Positions 55,959-64,000 of a stretch of DNA of 64,000 bases are shown here, piece by piece. The notes under the pieces are model-generated. The model was given only the letters and a program-made list of their open reading frames with translations. It ran no database searches and was not told where the DNA came from. Position numbers and translations under genes: made by a program. The stretch comes from Ambrosia x helenae (lineage: Eukaryota; Streptophyta; Magnoliopsida; Asterales; Asteraceae): assembly GCA_030844895.1 (NCBI GenBank), contig CM061234.1:12272043-12336042 (forward strand). The letters run 5' to 3'. Within the stretch, counting starts at the first letter, position 1. Every line of letters begins with the position of its first letter.

Positions 55959-56327
55959 ATGTCTTCATGGACCGACGAGGAGATCCTTGGGGTTACATTG
56001 GCATGGCGAAATGTTGCCGAAAACACCCGAGTTTCGGACACCAGTCAAGAAATTCGTGCAACTCCATTTTGGAGTAGAGTATTTTTCGAGTTTCGAACAC
56101 TTGTCGGCGGTCAGACAAACCGTACGACCCAAGATGTTATAGAAAAGTTTCACAACGTCAAGGCGGAGTGCACCGTATTCGAAGGGTTCTTCAACTCCAA
56201 CAAAGAGGAGTCGCCAAACGAGTCCGAGGAAGGGCTCATTGAATTGGCGAAAATCGACTACTTTTTGGACTACGACGAAGAATTCGAATATCTTTCCGCG
56301 TGGCATTTGTTACGTGATTATATTTAA
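55959..56327 (+). CDS. SANT/Myb-like (trihelix-type) small protein 1
   Basis: 122 residues with no intron. It begins MSSWTDEEILGVTLAWRNVAE and continues FWSRVFFEFRTLVGG, NRTTQDVIEKFHNVKAEC, FEGFFNSNKEESPNE and FEYLSAWHLLRDYI. This is the pattern of the plant Myb/SANT-like domain known from Harbinger ORF1 proteins and related stand-alone genes (W, AW, F, GG, RT, K, C, FEG, AW). Such domains bind DNA. Inside this element it is a candidate for recognising the GAGACGG motifs or assisting the transposase. It is followed 250 bases later by a paralogue in the same direction. The usual Asn-rich N-terminus and long C-terminal extension are absent, leaving little more than the domain itself. Confidence 0.75.
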   Translation: MSSWTDEEILGVTLAWRNVAENTRVSDTSQEIRATPFWSRVFFEFRTLVGGQTNRTTQDVIEKFHNVKAECTVFEGFFNSNKEESPNESEEGLIELAKIDYFLDYDEEFEYLSAWHLLRDYI

Positions 56328-56576
56328 ATTTAGGTTTTATTAAAAATAATGTTATGTAATGTTTTTTTTTAATGTATTTTTTATTATTAATAAAGTGTTT
56401 TAATTTATTTAGTGTTTTAAAAAATGTTCTAATTTTTACTATGAAATCTATTGATATTCCCTATTGAATGCTTAACCTACCCGCATATGTCCTTCCTATA
56501 TAAAGTCAGTAGACGGTTTGCCATTACAGACCGTCAGTACACCGTCACAGATAAGAAACCCGAACCCAAAATCATA
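56328..56576 (+). promoter_or_regulatory. Spacer and promoter of SANT-like gene 2
   Basis: T-rich 3' end of gene 1, then a TATA box CTATATAAAG at about 56496 and an 80-base leader. The leader has ACCGTCAGTACACCGTCAC, i.e. CCGTC words. Confidence 0.5.
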
Positions 56577-56939
56577 ATGGCACCGAAACCGTGGACAGAA
56601 GAAGAAGAAATTGCCCTGTGCACTGCTTGGATAACTGTTAAAGAAAACCCACCACGTCGAGGGTCCATTTGGCCACTCGTTCTCAACGAGTTCAAAGTTT
56701 TGGTTGGAGGTTCAAGCAGGTCAACGGAGTCTCTCAACCGGAAGTGGACGGACTTGCAAAACAAGTGTCGTCTCTTCGAGGGGTTTTATCAAACCGCTGT
56801 CCGTGAACTCCCACAAGAGACTGCGGACCATGAAAAACTTGAACATGCCAAGATTGAGCACGAGTTTTCGGGCCGACCACCCTTTACTCATTTGTCGGCG
56901 TGGCAGATGATTCGTAATGTCCCTGGGGCTTTGGATTAG
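56577..56939 (+). CDS. SANT/Myb-like (trihelix-type) small protein 2
   Basis: 120 residues from MAPKPWTEEEEIALCTAWITV; the open frame extends upstream, but this ATG lies right after the TATA box and leader. It shares all landmarks with protein 1: WPLVLNEFKVLVGG, SRSTESLNRKWTDLQNKCRLFEGFY, and LSAWQMIRN. The two are tandem duplicates that have diverged, especially in the first helix and the loop before the FEG motif, so they may recognise different sites or pair with each other. The frame is intact. Confidence 0.75.
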   Translation: MAPKPWTEEEEIALCTAWITVKENPPRRGSIWPLVLNEFKVLVGGSSRSTESLNRKWTDLQNKCRLFEGFYQTAVRELPQETADHEKLEHAKIEHEFSGRPPFTHLSAWQMIRNVPGALD

Positions 56940-58046
56940 TTTTTTTTTTTCTTACTTTTAATGTTCCTTTTATTTTACGTTTTAATAAAAAAAAATGTTT
57001 ATTTTAAGTTTATATTGTTTAAAGGGATTGTTTTGTTTAACCCCAAAAAGTAGAGAACACATGACCTTAAACAAACTTAACATAAACAAATAATAATAGG
57101 GATCCAATAAAAATACAACTAAAGTATTATAACAATTACAATATACAAACAATAATAATTCACGAAGTCGTTCAACACGTCAAACACCGAGACATTTCCG
57201 TTGCTTGGAACGCCAAGATATATTTTCGCAGTGTACTTTATACCCACTGTCCAGTTTCATCTTCATCACCCTAAATACATACATAAATATATGTACGGAC
57301 AGATCCTTACCAACGGTCCGGACAAGTCAAAGAACAAACTCTCCTAAATATCACATCCGACCGTCTTGTACATGTAAAAGACGGATGATCCAGAAGATCA
57401 TGATAGAGATTTAGGAAAAGGATGAACTTGCCAACAAAGTAGACTACTAAATCGTAGATGCAAATTACACGGGTTAACCCACGTGTAGATGCAACAACAA
57501 TCCAAGTAGTATTATGTAGATGTAACAACAATCCAACAGAAGCCTTTTTCGCGTTACTTCTCACTAACTCCGACTGAAACCTATCCATCACTTCAACCTT
57601 TCGCTCCAAATGTATTCCCAAGTGGTTGGAGGTCAACTTAAGGCTAAAGAAAATGGGTGAAAGGCTTTTAAGGCCAAAGAAAATGGGTGAAAAACTTCGG
57701 AGCAGAAGCTTTCAATTGAATGGGATTAGATAAATCCCAAAGGCTTAGGTTTAAAAAGTGCCATAATTTTTACCGAAAAAATATTCGGCTATTCTGAAGC
57801 TCAAAAACATGTCGAATAATCAAACTAAATTTGAAAAAAACATTTGAGAAGATTTTGTTTGATTTGGTAAAATATTTTGGCTTGGTAAAATATTTTGGCT
57901 TGAAACAAACATTTGAGAAGATTTGGTTTGATTTAAATGTGTTTTTTTTTTCAACCAAACCCACATATTTATACTCAAACAAAATTTGAAAAAAAAATAA
58001 TAAATTAATTAATGGCTGGAGACGGTTCAGCCAAAACGGATTCGGC
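56940..58046. other. Right internal part of the MULE, weak ORF only
   Basis: Mostly AT-rich. A minus-strand frame at 57636-57307 (110 codons, with EVMDRFQSELVRSNAKKAS) has no recognised domain. A minus-strand TATA-like GAGTATAAATATG near 57965 could drive a transcript inward from the right TIR. A block of about 20 bases, CAAACATTTGAGAAGATTT, is repeated at 57838 and 57906. I do not call a gene here. Confidence 0.35.
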
Positions 58047-58331
58047 TAAGCCGAGCCGAAGACGGCTTAACTTGAGCCGTTGGTGAACCGTCTCAGGGAC
58101 CCCACCGGAGACGGCTTTGCGGCGCTGACACGTCTCAAGCCGCCACGGGAGCCGGTTGGCAGACATCGGGATCGTAACCGCCACGTGTTGGGTTGCTACT
58201 GGTTGGAAACCAAAGGATCTCGGAAGACAGTTCAGCCCTTTTGGAAATCTCGTGTCCCGTCTCTCCAAAGACGGTGGAGGGGGCTATTTACGCAAAACGC
58301 CCGGTCAAGGGGCTATTTTGGCCATTTTCCC
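58047..58331 (-). repeat. Right TIR of the large MULE
   Basis: 285 bp, the inverted copy of 45958-46240. Visible differences are a 2-base indel near GGGACACG and a few substitutions. Nine T follow at 58332-58340. Confidence 0.9.
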
Positions 58332-58675
58332 TTTTTTTTTATATACAAAAGCCCTTTAAACCTACCTAGAGAAGAATTATTTTTGCAATTTTTCGAAAAG
58401 AAAGTCCTAACTTTAGATAAGGGTATAAACGAGTGAGCCGAGCTAGAGATTGCATAAGTTCCGAGTGAGCCGATCTAGAGCTTGCATATTGTTTTGCTAA
58501 ATCGATCCATTTTGACTGCTATATCCAAAAGTTGAGCTAAGTTGTGACCTGTGAGTAAATTTAGAGTTTGGACCAGCTTTTTTATAATTATTGACTTGAG
58601 TAAAAGTAACATGTTTGAATTTTAAATTCAAGGTTTAATGTGTTGATATATGTGGTTCACTTTATTCTTTCTCAA

Positions 58676-58925
58676 TTTTTTTTTTAAATAAACAAACGAT
58701 TCATTACTAGTTTTCGGAAATAATTACATGGAGATAACGGGCAGGCGGGCAACAAGTTGCGCAGCCACCCCTTTCTGGACAGCAAACCCTAACCTACTAA
58801 ACACGAACCCATGCCCCCCCCCCCCCCCCCCGGAGCTGAGACACTGCTATGGATAACCCGTTGGACTCTGGTCAGGAAACGGATGGCTTCCGGTGCCAAT
58901 GAGCCAAAGGTATCAAATGCCAGGG
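58676..58925 (-). mobile_element. Short 3' fragment of the RLE-type LINE
   Basis: The minus strand encodes FDTFGSLAPEAIRFLTRVQRV and ends GFAVQKGVAAQLVARLPV. It matches the C-terminus of the element at 21614 (FDTFGALAPQAIKLLDRVKKV, GVAAQLVARLP). A T-run at 58676-58685 is its A-tail. A long C/G homopolymer at about 58817-58832 lies inside. It is a second, strongly 5'-truncated insertion of the same family. Confidence 0.75.
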
Positions 58926-59051
58926 GTAAAAAACAATATATTTTGCTTATTCCTCAATGTAAACAGAACTAAAAAGTTTTATCTATTGATTAGCATAATT
59001 TTTTTTAGACAACTTAAAAATTTTTATTTTTACAGAAAAAAAAAATTAAGA

Positions 59052-59124
59052 CGACTCCGCTGGGGATCGAACCCAGAATCTCTGGTTTCGTAGACCAGCG
59101 CCTTATCCATTGGGCCACGGAGTC
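59052..59124 (-). tRNA. tRNA-Arg (anticodon ACG)
   Basis: 73 nt on the minus strand without an intron. The acceptor pairs GACTCCG with CGGAGTC, followed by discriminator G. The D arm contains TGGCCCAATGGATAAGGCG (A box). The anticodon stem CTGGT/ACCAG encloses loop CTACGAA, giving ACG. The T arm contains GGTTCGATCCC (B box). No CCA is encoded, as expected in a eukaryotic nucleus. A T-run follows on the minus strand within 15 bases (pol III stop), and a TATA-like and CAA-containing region lies upstream. Confidence 0.96.
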
Positions 59125-60056
59125 GCTTTTGTTTATACGATTCAAACAATTTTATATAAACGTTTATGTAATACAACAGCGCTGGATAAGTAGTGCGCAC
59201 GTTATAAAAAGCGTTTACATAGCATCCTGGCGCAAATTAGGATTCATCCTCATCTTAATGTATAGACTATAGAAACTGATAGCATTTGCTTTTCAATAAT
59301 CATGTTCTACTTTTTTTTTTTTTTTTTATACTAGGTATACCCATAGATAAGAAGCAACTCATGCCCTGTAACCGCAGACAACACCGGTGACTTGCCATCA
59401 TTATTTCTAGGAGAAACGCACTGTCCGAATGCCCACTATGTTAAATGATACGGGCCTACAAAAATAGGACTATATACACTTTGCATTTGTAACTTCCTTA
59501 TAATGTTTAGTTTTGTGGAATGTTTCAAGCTAAAATATATATATATTAATAGTTAACCAGTGTTTTCATTATAGATTATAATTTGTATTGTCAATTTGGT
59601 CCACAGGATTTCCCTTGTAACACTAGCATCTACTTATGCCATATGCTTGCTTGTTCTTAAAACAAAATGCATTTCTTTTCATTAAGGCTCAAATGGCAAA
59701 AACATGATCTTTTGACTCAAACTACAGACCTATCAACTATGATGTCCAAGTCCTTACTCCTTAGCAAGTAGTTTGGTAAATACTTGCTGGCTACCCGTGG
59801 ATGAGCGGTAAAAATATCGTAAACAATAAGGAAAAAAAACAGACTCGGATCTCAGCCATGCTAAAAACAGGCAACCGACGTCACAGATTAACAACATCAT
59901 CCATCACAAGCATTAACAGAATGGTAAATATTAAAAAACCAAAGGCGGGTGGTGGCGACATTGCAGATACATAACCGAAAAGTAGAAATCCTATTACAAA
60001 CTGCAGTTCACCACAAAAACGAGTTGGCGCATGTTGACTTGATTCACCATCATGGG
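59125..60056. other. Spacer and 3' region of the membrane-protein gene
   Basis: No gene is seen. The part next to 60057 is likely the 3'UTR of the minus-strand gene. Confidence 0.4.
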
Positions 60057-61117
60057 TCATGAGGGTGACCTTAGAGACCAGTCATGAACCTGAGGTGAAC
60101 CCATCGGGTTCAACTCTAGGCTCGTGATATAATTATCATCACGTGGGCCATGGTTAGCGATTAGTGATAGCATGTCGTTGTGTTCCCCAATAATCCTTCG
60201 TCTAGTCTCCATATCTTGCAGATAGTTCAAAGCTAAAGATTCTGCAATTGGGAAGTAAACAAGTATGCAAATCCCGACCCCGGCACAACATAAAAGAGAA
60301 AGAAAAGCCAAGAATGCGACGACTTCAAACACTGCATCTCCCGGCTTGAATTTAACTGATAAACCGAGTAGCAAAACCCTTAACGGATAAAAAGTAGATA
60401 CACAAAATATCAATGTGTATACGCGTTTTCTCAAACCCTTATTGATGACCCGAATTAGTATCTGCCTCCCAAGCCAGAACAAATAAAATGTTAGCATGGT
60501 GGCAAAAAGACCAAGAAATATGGTACTTAATAAAGGGTAGAAGCAGCGAGCAGCGTCATTCGGGTACTCAGTTGTGATTTTGAAAAGGTAGCCTTTTTTG
60601 TTCAAGTGGAGATCCGTCTCGTATTTTGGTCCAACTAAAACAACGGTCATTTGAAGGGCGAAGAGCGGTAATATGGTTAACAGAATGTAAACCATTGTTT
60701 TGAAGTTCCATTTTTGGCTCAATGGACCTGACTCGGTGTTCTGTAACGTAGCACGGAGAAGCAACACGAGAGTGACGAATAGACAAGGTTCTGAAAATCC
60801 TAGGTTTGACACTATGTAGCATTTGCATATGGCTTCCTGCCATTTTGAATCAAGAGTATGTAGTACCCGACCGTCACGCCTCAAGAATTCTAGACGTAGA
60901 ATCTCCCCCAACCCCACCAGATTGCAAAAAAGATGAAGATTATTCTAACCACCGACGGGCCACTGAAGTATCTGAGCTGCGTTTGACTTTGACTACGAAT
61001 GCGGTCTTGGAAATAAAAGGAGTACACAATGCAGAGTAAACCAACGAGACCCAAAACAGCAACACAAGAAATTGTAACCACACCGAGTGCATCAGCACCT
61101 ACACGCGTCAGGGGCAT
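60057..61117 (-). CDS. Plant multi-pass membrane protein of unknown function (one frameshift)
   Basis: The first true ATG is at 61117 (MPLTRVGADALGVVTI); the open frame to 61177 has no ATG. About 354 residues are encoded if one base is added near 60917. There the first frame ends in WWGWGRFYV-stop, while a second frame, offset by one base in a G-run (TGGTGGGGTTGGGGG), continues GEILRLEFLRRDGRVLHTLD to the end. Some seven to eight hydrophobic segments are visible (for example VVTISCVAVLGLVGLLCIVY, PCLFVTLVLLL, TMVYILLTILPLFALQMTVV, LSTIFLGLFATMLTFYLFWL, VYTLIFCVSTFYPLRVLLLG, FEVVAFLAFLSLLCCAGVGI). The soluble tail includes MRRRIIGEHND-like sequence. It resembles a conserved single-copy-like plant family with no assigned function. 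The G-run location makes an assembly error a serious possibility. Confidence 0.75.
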
Positions 61118-62232
61118 TACCCAAAAAACAGGTTCCACGCATGCTCTCAGATAGCATGGATGATACACAAAAGCCACCCGTAACTAAAATCTCTAGTAAC
61201 AAAAGAGAGGTCTATCTGGACAGCAACAATTGAAAAGGCCCGTAATATCTCTGTGTAATAACTTGCCGTGCAACAAAATCACATTCCAATGCAGGTGACT
61301 ATATTAATATGTCTCCAAGTAGGTAACCAACTAAACCGCCTACATTAGGAAACAAATAAATTTGTTATCAGTAAAGTCACAAGTATCACGACCTAAGAAG
61401 GAACGCTTATCGGGTTATACAACCACGATAGTGAGGCAATATAACATATAACTAACATAACCAAAAAGATGGTTCACAAAGACATGCCCAAAAAAAAAAA
61501 AAAGCTAAAAGACGACATGATTTCAAAAAGTGGCATAATATACCGGGGGGGGGGGGGTGACAATTGATCATCAAACTTCCTTTATTATGTTTTAGTTATA
61601 AAACTTGCAGCAGATTTGGGATGTTAATACTATTGACTGACATGACGGTTTATGCTACACACTTTTCGTCCGTACATAAAAACAATGCGTGTTCTTTTTC
61701 CTATGGGCAAATAGTGTCTTGTAGTGAAGCAATGGCCTTAGCAAATCAAGGATTTGGGATTCTTGCTACACTGTTACTGACTGTATTTTATAGCTAGCCC
61801 TTACATGTTTTTCAGCATATGGTTCTGGCTTTCAGCTAAAAGATTATTCAGATCACAGGCTTTTAACTTTTTAATGGGCAAGAATAACTTCCAGATACCC
61901 GACTTCCATAATTGCCTAACCACAGGATGACTTAAAAGACAAGTAAGGAACAAAAGCTATAGGATTTGAAGAATGGAGACCTCTCAGCTCTCACACTCAA
62001 CAGTATACACAGCAACGATTTGATGAATACAGCATTTCGGCTCTCACAGTCTATGCAGCCACGGAGAACTATCTTGAACATTACTAGAATACTATCTAGG
62101 GAACAATTTTTGATATATGAGTAATCATGATGGGTGCAATGATTAATCGGCTAATAACAAGACCTTAACAATGGAGATTGGCTTGACCTCGTTTACTTGA
62201 AGATAAAAGTTTTCAGCCGAGTTAGGCTTAGA

Positions 62233-62649
62233 AGCAATGTTGTAGAACTCGCTAGGCGCTAGTCGGCCGGTGGGGTGGGGACTAGCGATTAATCAGGATT
62301 AATCGGGATAAACCAGGATTAACCGGTTGGGATTTTTATATGTAATTTTCAGTTTTTTTTTTAATATACACAAATTTTTATAGGGAAATATTTTAAATAG
62401 ACAGTTTTTAACCCCTCCTCGACCTATTTTTTTAAGTATACATGATTAATCAACAGAATCTACACGGTTTGGTTGGAAACTTGCCGGAATTCACAGGTTT
62501 TGGCCAGAAATTACAGATTTTCGCTGAAATCTGTAATCGTCGAATTTGGCAGGCGACTACCGATTAATGGATTGATTAACGGAAAATTACTCAATAACCT
62601 ACCAACTAGCGATTAATCACCGATTATTACTAATTTTTACAACATTGCT
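62233..62649. mobile_element. Probable MITE in the putative 5'UTR intron
   Basis: The ends AGCAATGTTGTAGAAC and TTTTTACAACATTGCT are inverted. The inner arms repeat GATTAATC and CTAGCGATTAATC words. The flanks CTTAGAAG and CTTAATTAGAAG are similar but not a clean duplication. Probably hAT-related. Confidence 0.5.
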
Positions 62650-63211
62650 TAATTAGAAGGAGTGGCTCAAACAAGTGACCTATCACTTACATAATAAAAT
62701 ACTTATACAGCTAGCCGCGAGCCTAAACAGTCTAAGTAAGGAAGGAACAAACATAAGCAAATGTGTCCAGTCCACAGATAACCAACCGCCTTGAACAGGC
62801 CACGGCTCTCACTTGCTATGCAGCCAACATTGCCTTAAATGCAACCTGTTATACTGTATGTTAAGGGATTGCAGTCTAGACCTATACCTATTTGAAGCAA
62901 ACTGTAGCTTCAAATTCTAGTTTATTAATATTAAATTTCTGAAAACCAAAGTTTGACTACAACAATAATAAGAATATATAATATAATTTACTGTTAACTA
63001 ACATTCCATACCCTAGATCCATAACCAAATGGTAACATACATAAATAATAATGTTATGCATATCAAATCAAATAGAACATAACTAACCACGAATTCAATG
63101 CTTTCACTCACTATAAAACATATGATTATTAGTAAAAAAGAAAGTGAAATAAGTTAGTACCAGCAAACATCAAATTCTGGATCTTCTGAAGCTTAAATCA
63201 GATTGTAAATT

Positions 63212-63216
<5 letters not shown>

Positions 63217-63257
<41 letters not shown>
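63217..63257. repeat. (GA)n microsatellite
   Basis: An uninterrupted GA run of about 40 bases, continued by GGAGAGGAGAG and a GAA run. Confidence 0.9.
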
Positions 63258-63262
<5 letters not shown>

Positions 63263-63290
63263 GAGAGAAGAAGAAGAAGAACTTTGTTGT

Positions 63291-63753
63291 TGCTGACAGG
63301 CTGTCTCCAGCATCAAGCCAACCAACCAAAATCAAATTATTTTTTTTTCTTATAATATTAATACATGGTGGTATATGTTTTTGAACAACCAAAACAAAAA
63401 CAAGAGTTAAATGTTAATTTGTACGTCATCCGGTTTACCACTTTATTACAAAAAAAAGTTTTTTTTTTACGATGAAACCCTGAGGTTTAGATTTTCTTGT
63501 TATTTTCGTCTTTTTCACTAGTTAGGTTTATTTTTTCTGTCAACTCAGAGGTATTGTAGTCATTTTACCTATTTATTTTTGTTTTTTAACAAGTTAACGT
63601 CAAACCGCGTGTTACAACGGGACATTGATTGTTAGCATCTCACAAATTAAGACGTTGCTATAATCTAAGAAAAACAATGAAATATCTATACGCAAACCTT
63701 AGATATGCACAAATCATAATCACAATCACAATCAACATATTTAGCGCGGCAGC
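63291..63753. other. AT-rich spacer upstream of the membrane-protein gene
   Basis: No gene is seen. The part nearest 63300 would be the promoter of the minus-strand gene. Confidence 0.4.
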
Positions 63754-63756
63754 TAA

Positions 63757-63962
63757 GGGGGTGTTTGGGATTGCGTTTTGAATCTGATTTTTAAATTATT
63801 GTTGAAAATGCAGATAATCAGTTTTAGTGTTTGGGATTGCGTTTTGAAAACGCAGATAATCAGTTTTTTTAGGCTACAAAAACGCAATAATCTATAAGCA
63901 GCTCCACCCCTGCTTTTCCAAAACGCATAATCTGTTTTGAATAATCAATCCCAAACACCCCC
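63757..63962. mobile_element. Tourist-like (PIF/Harbinger) MITE, 206 bp
   Basis: Perfect inverted ends GGGGGTGTTTGGGATTG and CAATCCCAAACACCCCC are flanked by TAA (63754-63756 and 63963-63965). The interior has repeated GCGTTTTGAA and GCAGATAATCAG words. Confidence 0.88.
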
Positions 63963-64000
63963 TAAATCAATATCTACCCACGCTTTATCTGGTAATAATA

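Larger units (their letters stand above)
45958..58331. mobile_element. 12.4-kb multi-gene Mutator-like element
   Basis: Both ends start GGGAAAATGGCCAAAATAGC (left at 45958; right as complement ending 58331) and stay nearly identical for about 285 bp, with only a handful of differences. Nine T lie directly outside each end (45949-45957 and 58332-58340), matching the 9-bp target duplication of MULEs in a T-rich site. Inside are a MURA-type transposase, three ULP1-like genes, a GRF zinc-finger gene, two SANT-like genes and a weak ORF near the right end. Transposase plus ULP1/DUF1985-like genes recalls the Kaonashi (KI) MULEs described in Arabidopsis and relatives. The extra ULP-like paralogues, the GRF protein and the SANT proteins go beyond the layout I know. 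Near-identical TIRs and a mostly intact transposase suggest recent mobility. Confidence 0.9.
61118..63290 (-). promoter_or_regulatory. 5'UTR region with long intron and GA-rich leader
   Basis: On the minus strand a CT-repeat leader (complement of GAGA at 63217-63257) runs to GATGTTTGCTG and then GTACTAAC, a candidate donor near 63162. Candidate acceptors include TTGTTACTAG near 61195. The ~2-kb intron would contain a MITE. The exon model is provisional; only the CT-rich leader and splice-like words support it. Confidence 0.4.

Noticed and set aside
57307..57636. 110-codon minus-strand frame near the right TIR of the large MULE
   Set aside because: No recognisable domain and no supported splice pattern; mentioned only as a weak ORF in the regional note.
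60806..61039. Plus-strand 77-codon frame
   Set aside because: Antisense to the membrane-protein gene, which has clear transmembrane coding signal.

Overview
This window is nuclear DNA of a flowering plant. The evidence is plastid-targeted ferredoxin genes, a plant-type intron-containing B3-like gene, a nuclear tRNA-Arg(ACG), and a dense layer of plant transposons. The repeat families (solo LTRs starting TGTAACACCCCAACCGATGG, Transposase_28 genes, RLE-type LINE pieces) look to me like an asterid, probably Asteraceae. That placement rests on memory and was not checked by a search. All coordinates and alignments were made by eye.

Host genes are few. An intact ferredoxin gene lies at 27924-28364, and a frameshifted ferredoxin pseudogene with a related upstream region lies at 150-574. 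A B3-like gene with three domain copies and a poly-Q linker lies at 43251-44524, with a 5'UTR intron and one apparent 1-base frameshift. A tRNA-Arg lies at 59052-59124 (-). A multi-pass membrane protein gene lies at 60057-61117 (-), also with one apparent frameshift and a distal 5'UTR exon near 63.2 kb.

The first 31 kb is a nest of mobile elements. A CACTA remnant (to 7858) holds a 4.1-kb MULE with a 9-bp target duplication (3515-7619), which itself holds a solo LTR (3861-6620). Next come an LTR fragment with a hAT inside, then a decayed L1-type LINE (about 9.8-16.7 kb) cut by a hAT MITE (10421-11056) and a solo LTR (12922-15527). Further right are two Transposase_28 genes antisense to an LTR (16.9-20.1 kb), a 5'-truncated LINE with an RLE-like nuclease domain (21.6-23.2 kb), hAT elements, a SINE with an 18-bp target duplication, and the ferredoxin gene. 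From 31.2 to 36.9 kb an element with terminal inverted repeats sits inside a (TA)n microsatellite. It carries two arrays of short palindromes and was split by a 2.67-kb solo LTR.

The most striking object is a 12.4-kb Mutator-like element at 45958-58331. It has about 285-bp, nearly identical terminal inverted repeats and a T9 target duplication. It carries at least seven genes: a complete-looking two-exon MURA-type transposase with DDE triad, SWIM finger and zinc knuckle; three ULP1-like genes; a small GRF zinc-finger protein with a membrane tail; and two SANT/Myb-like proteins. One ULP1-like gene (DUF1985-like plus protease domain) keeps its H-D-Q-C residues but has a stop and a frameshift. 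The other two have open frames and share an intron position, yet have lost the catalytic residues in different ways. Short GAGACGG/CCGTCTC inverted motifs occur in both TIRs, next to the left TIR, and in the central divergent promoter region, as if an element-encoded protein recognises them. Together these suggest an autonomous or recently autonomous mobile element with its own set of accessory DNA-binding and ULP-like proteins.
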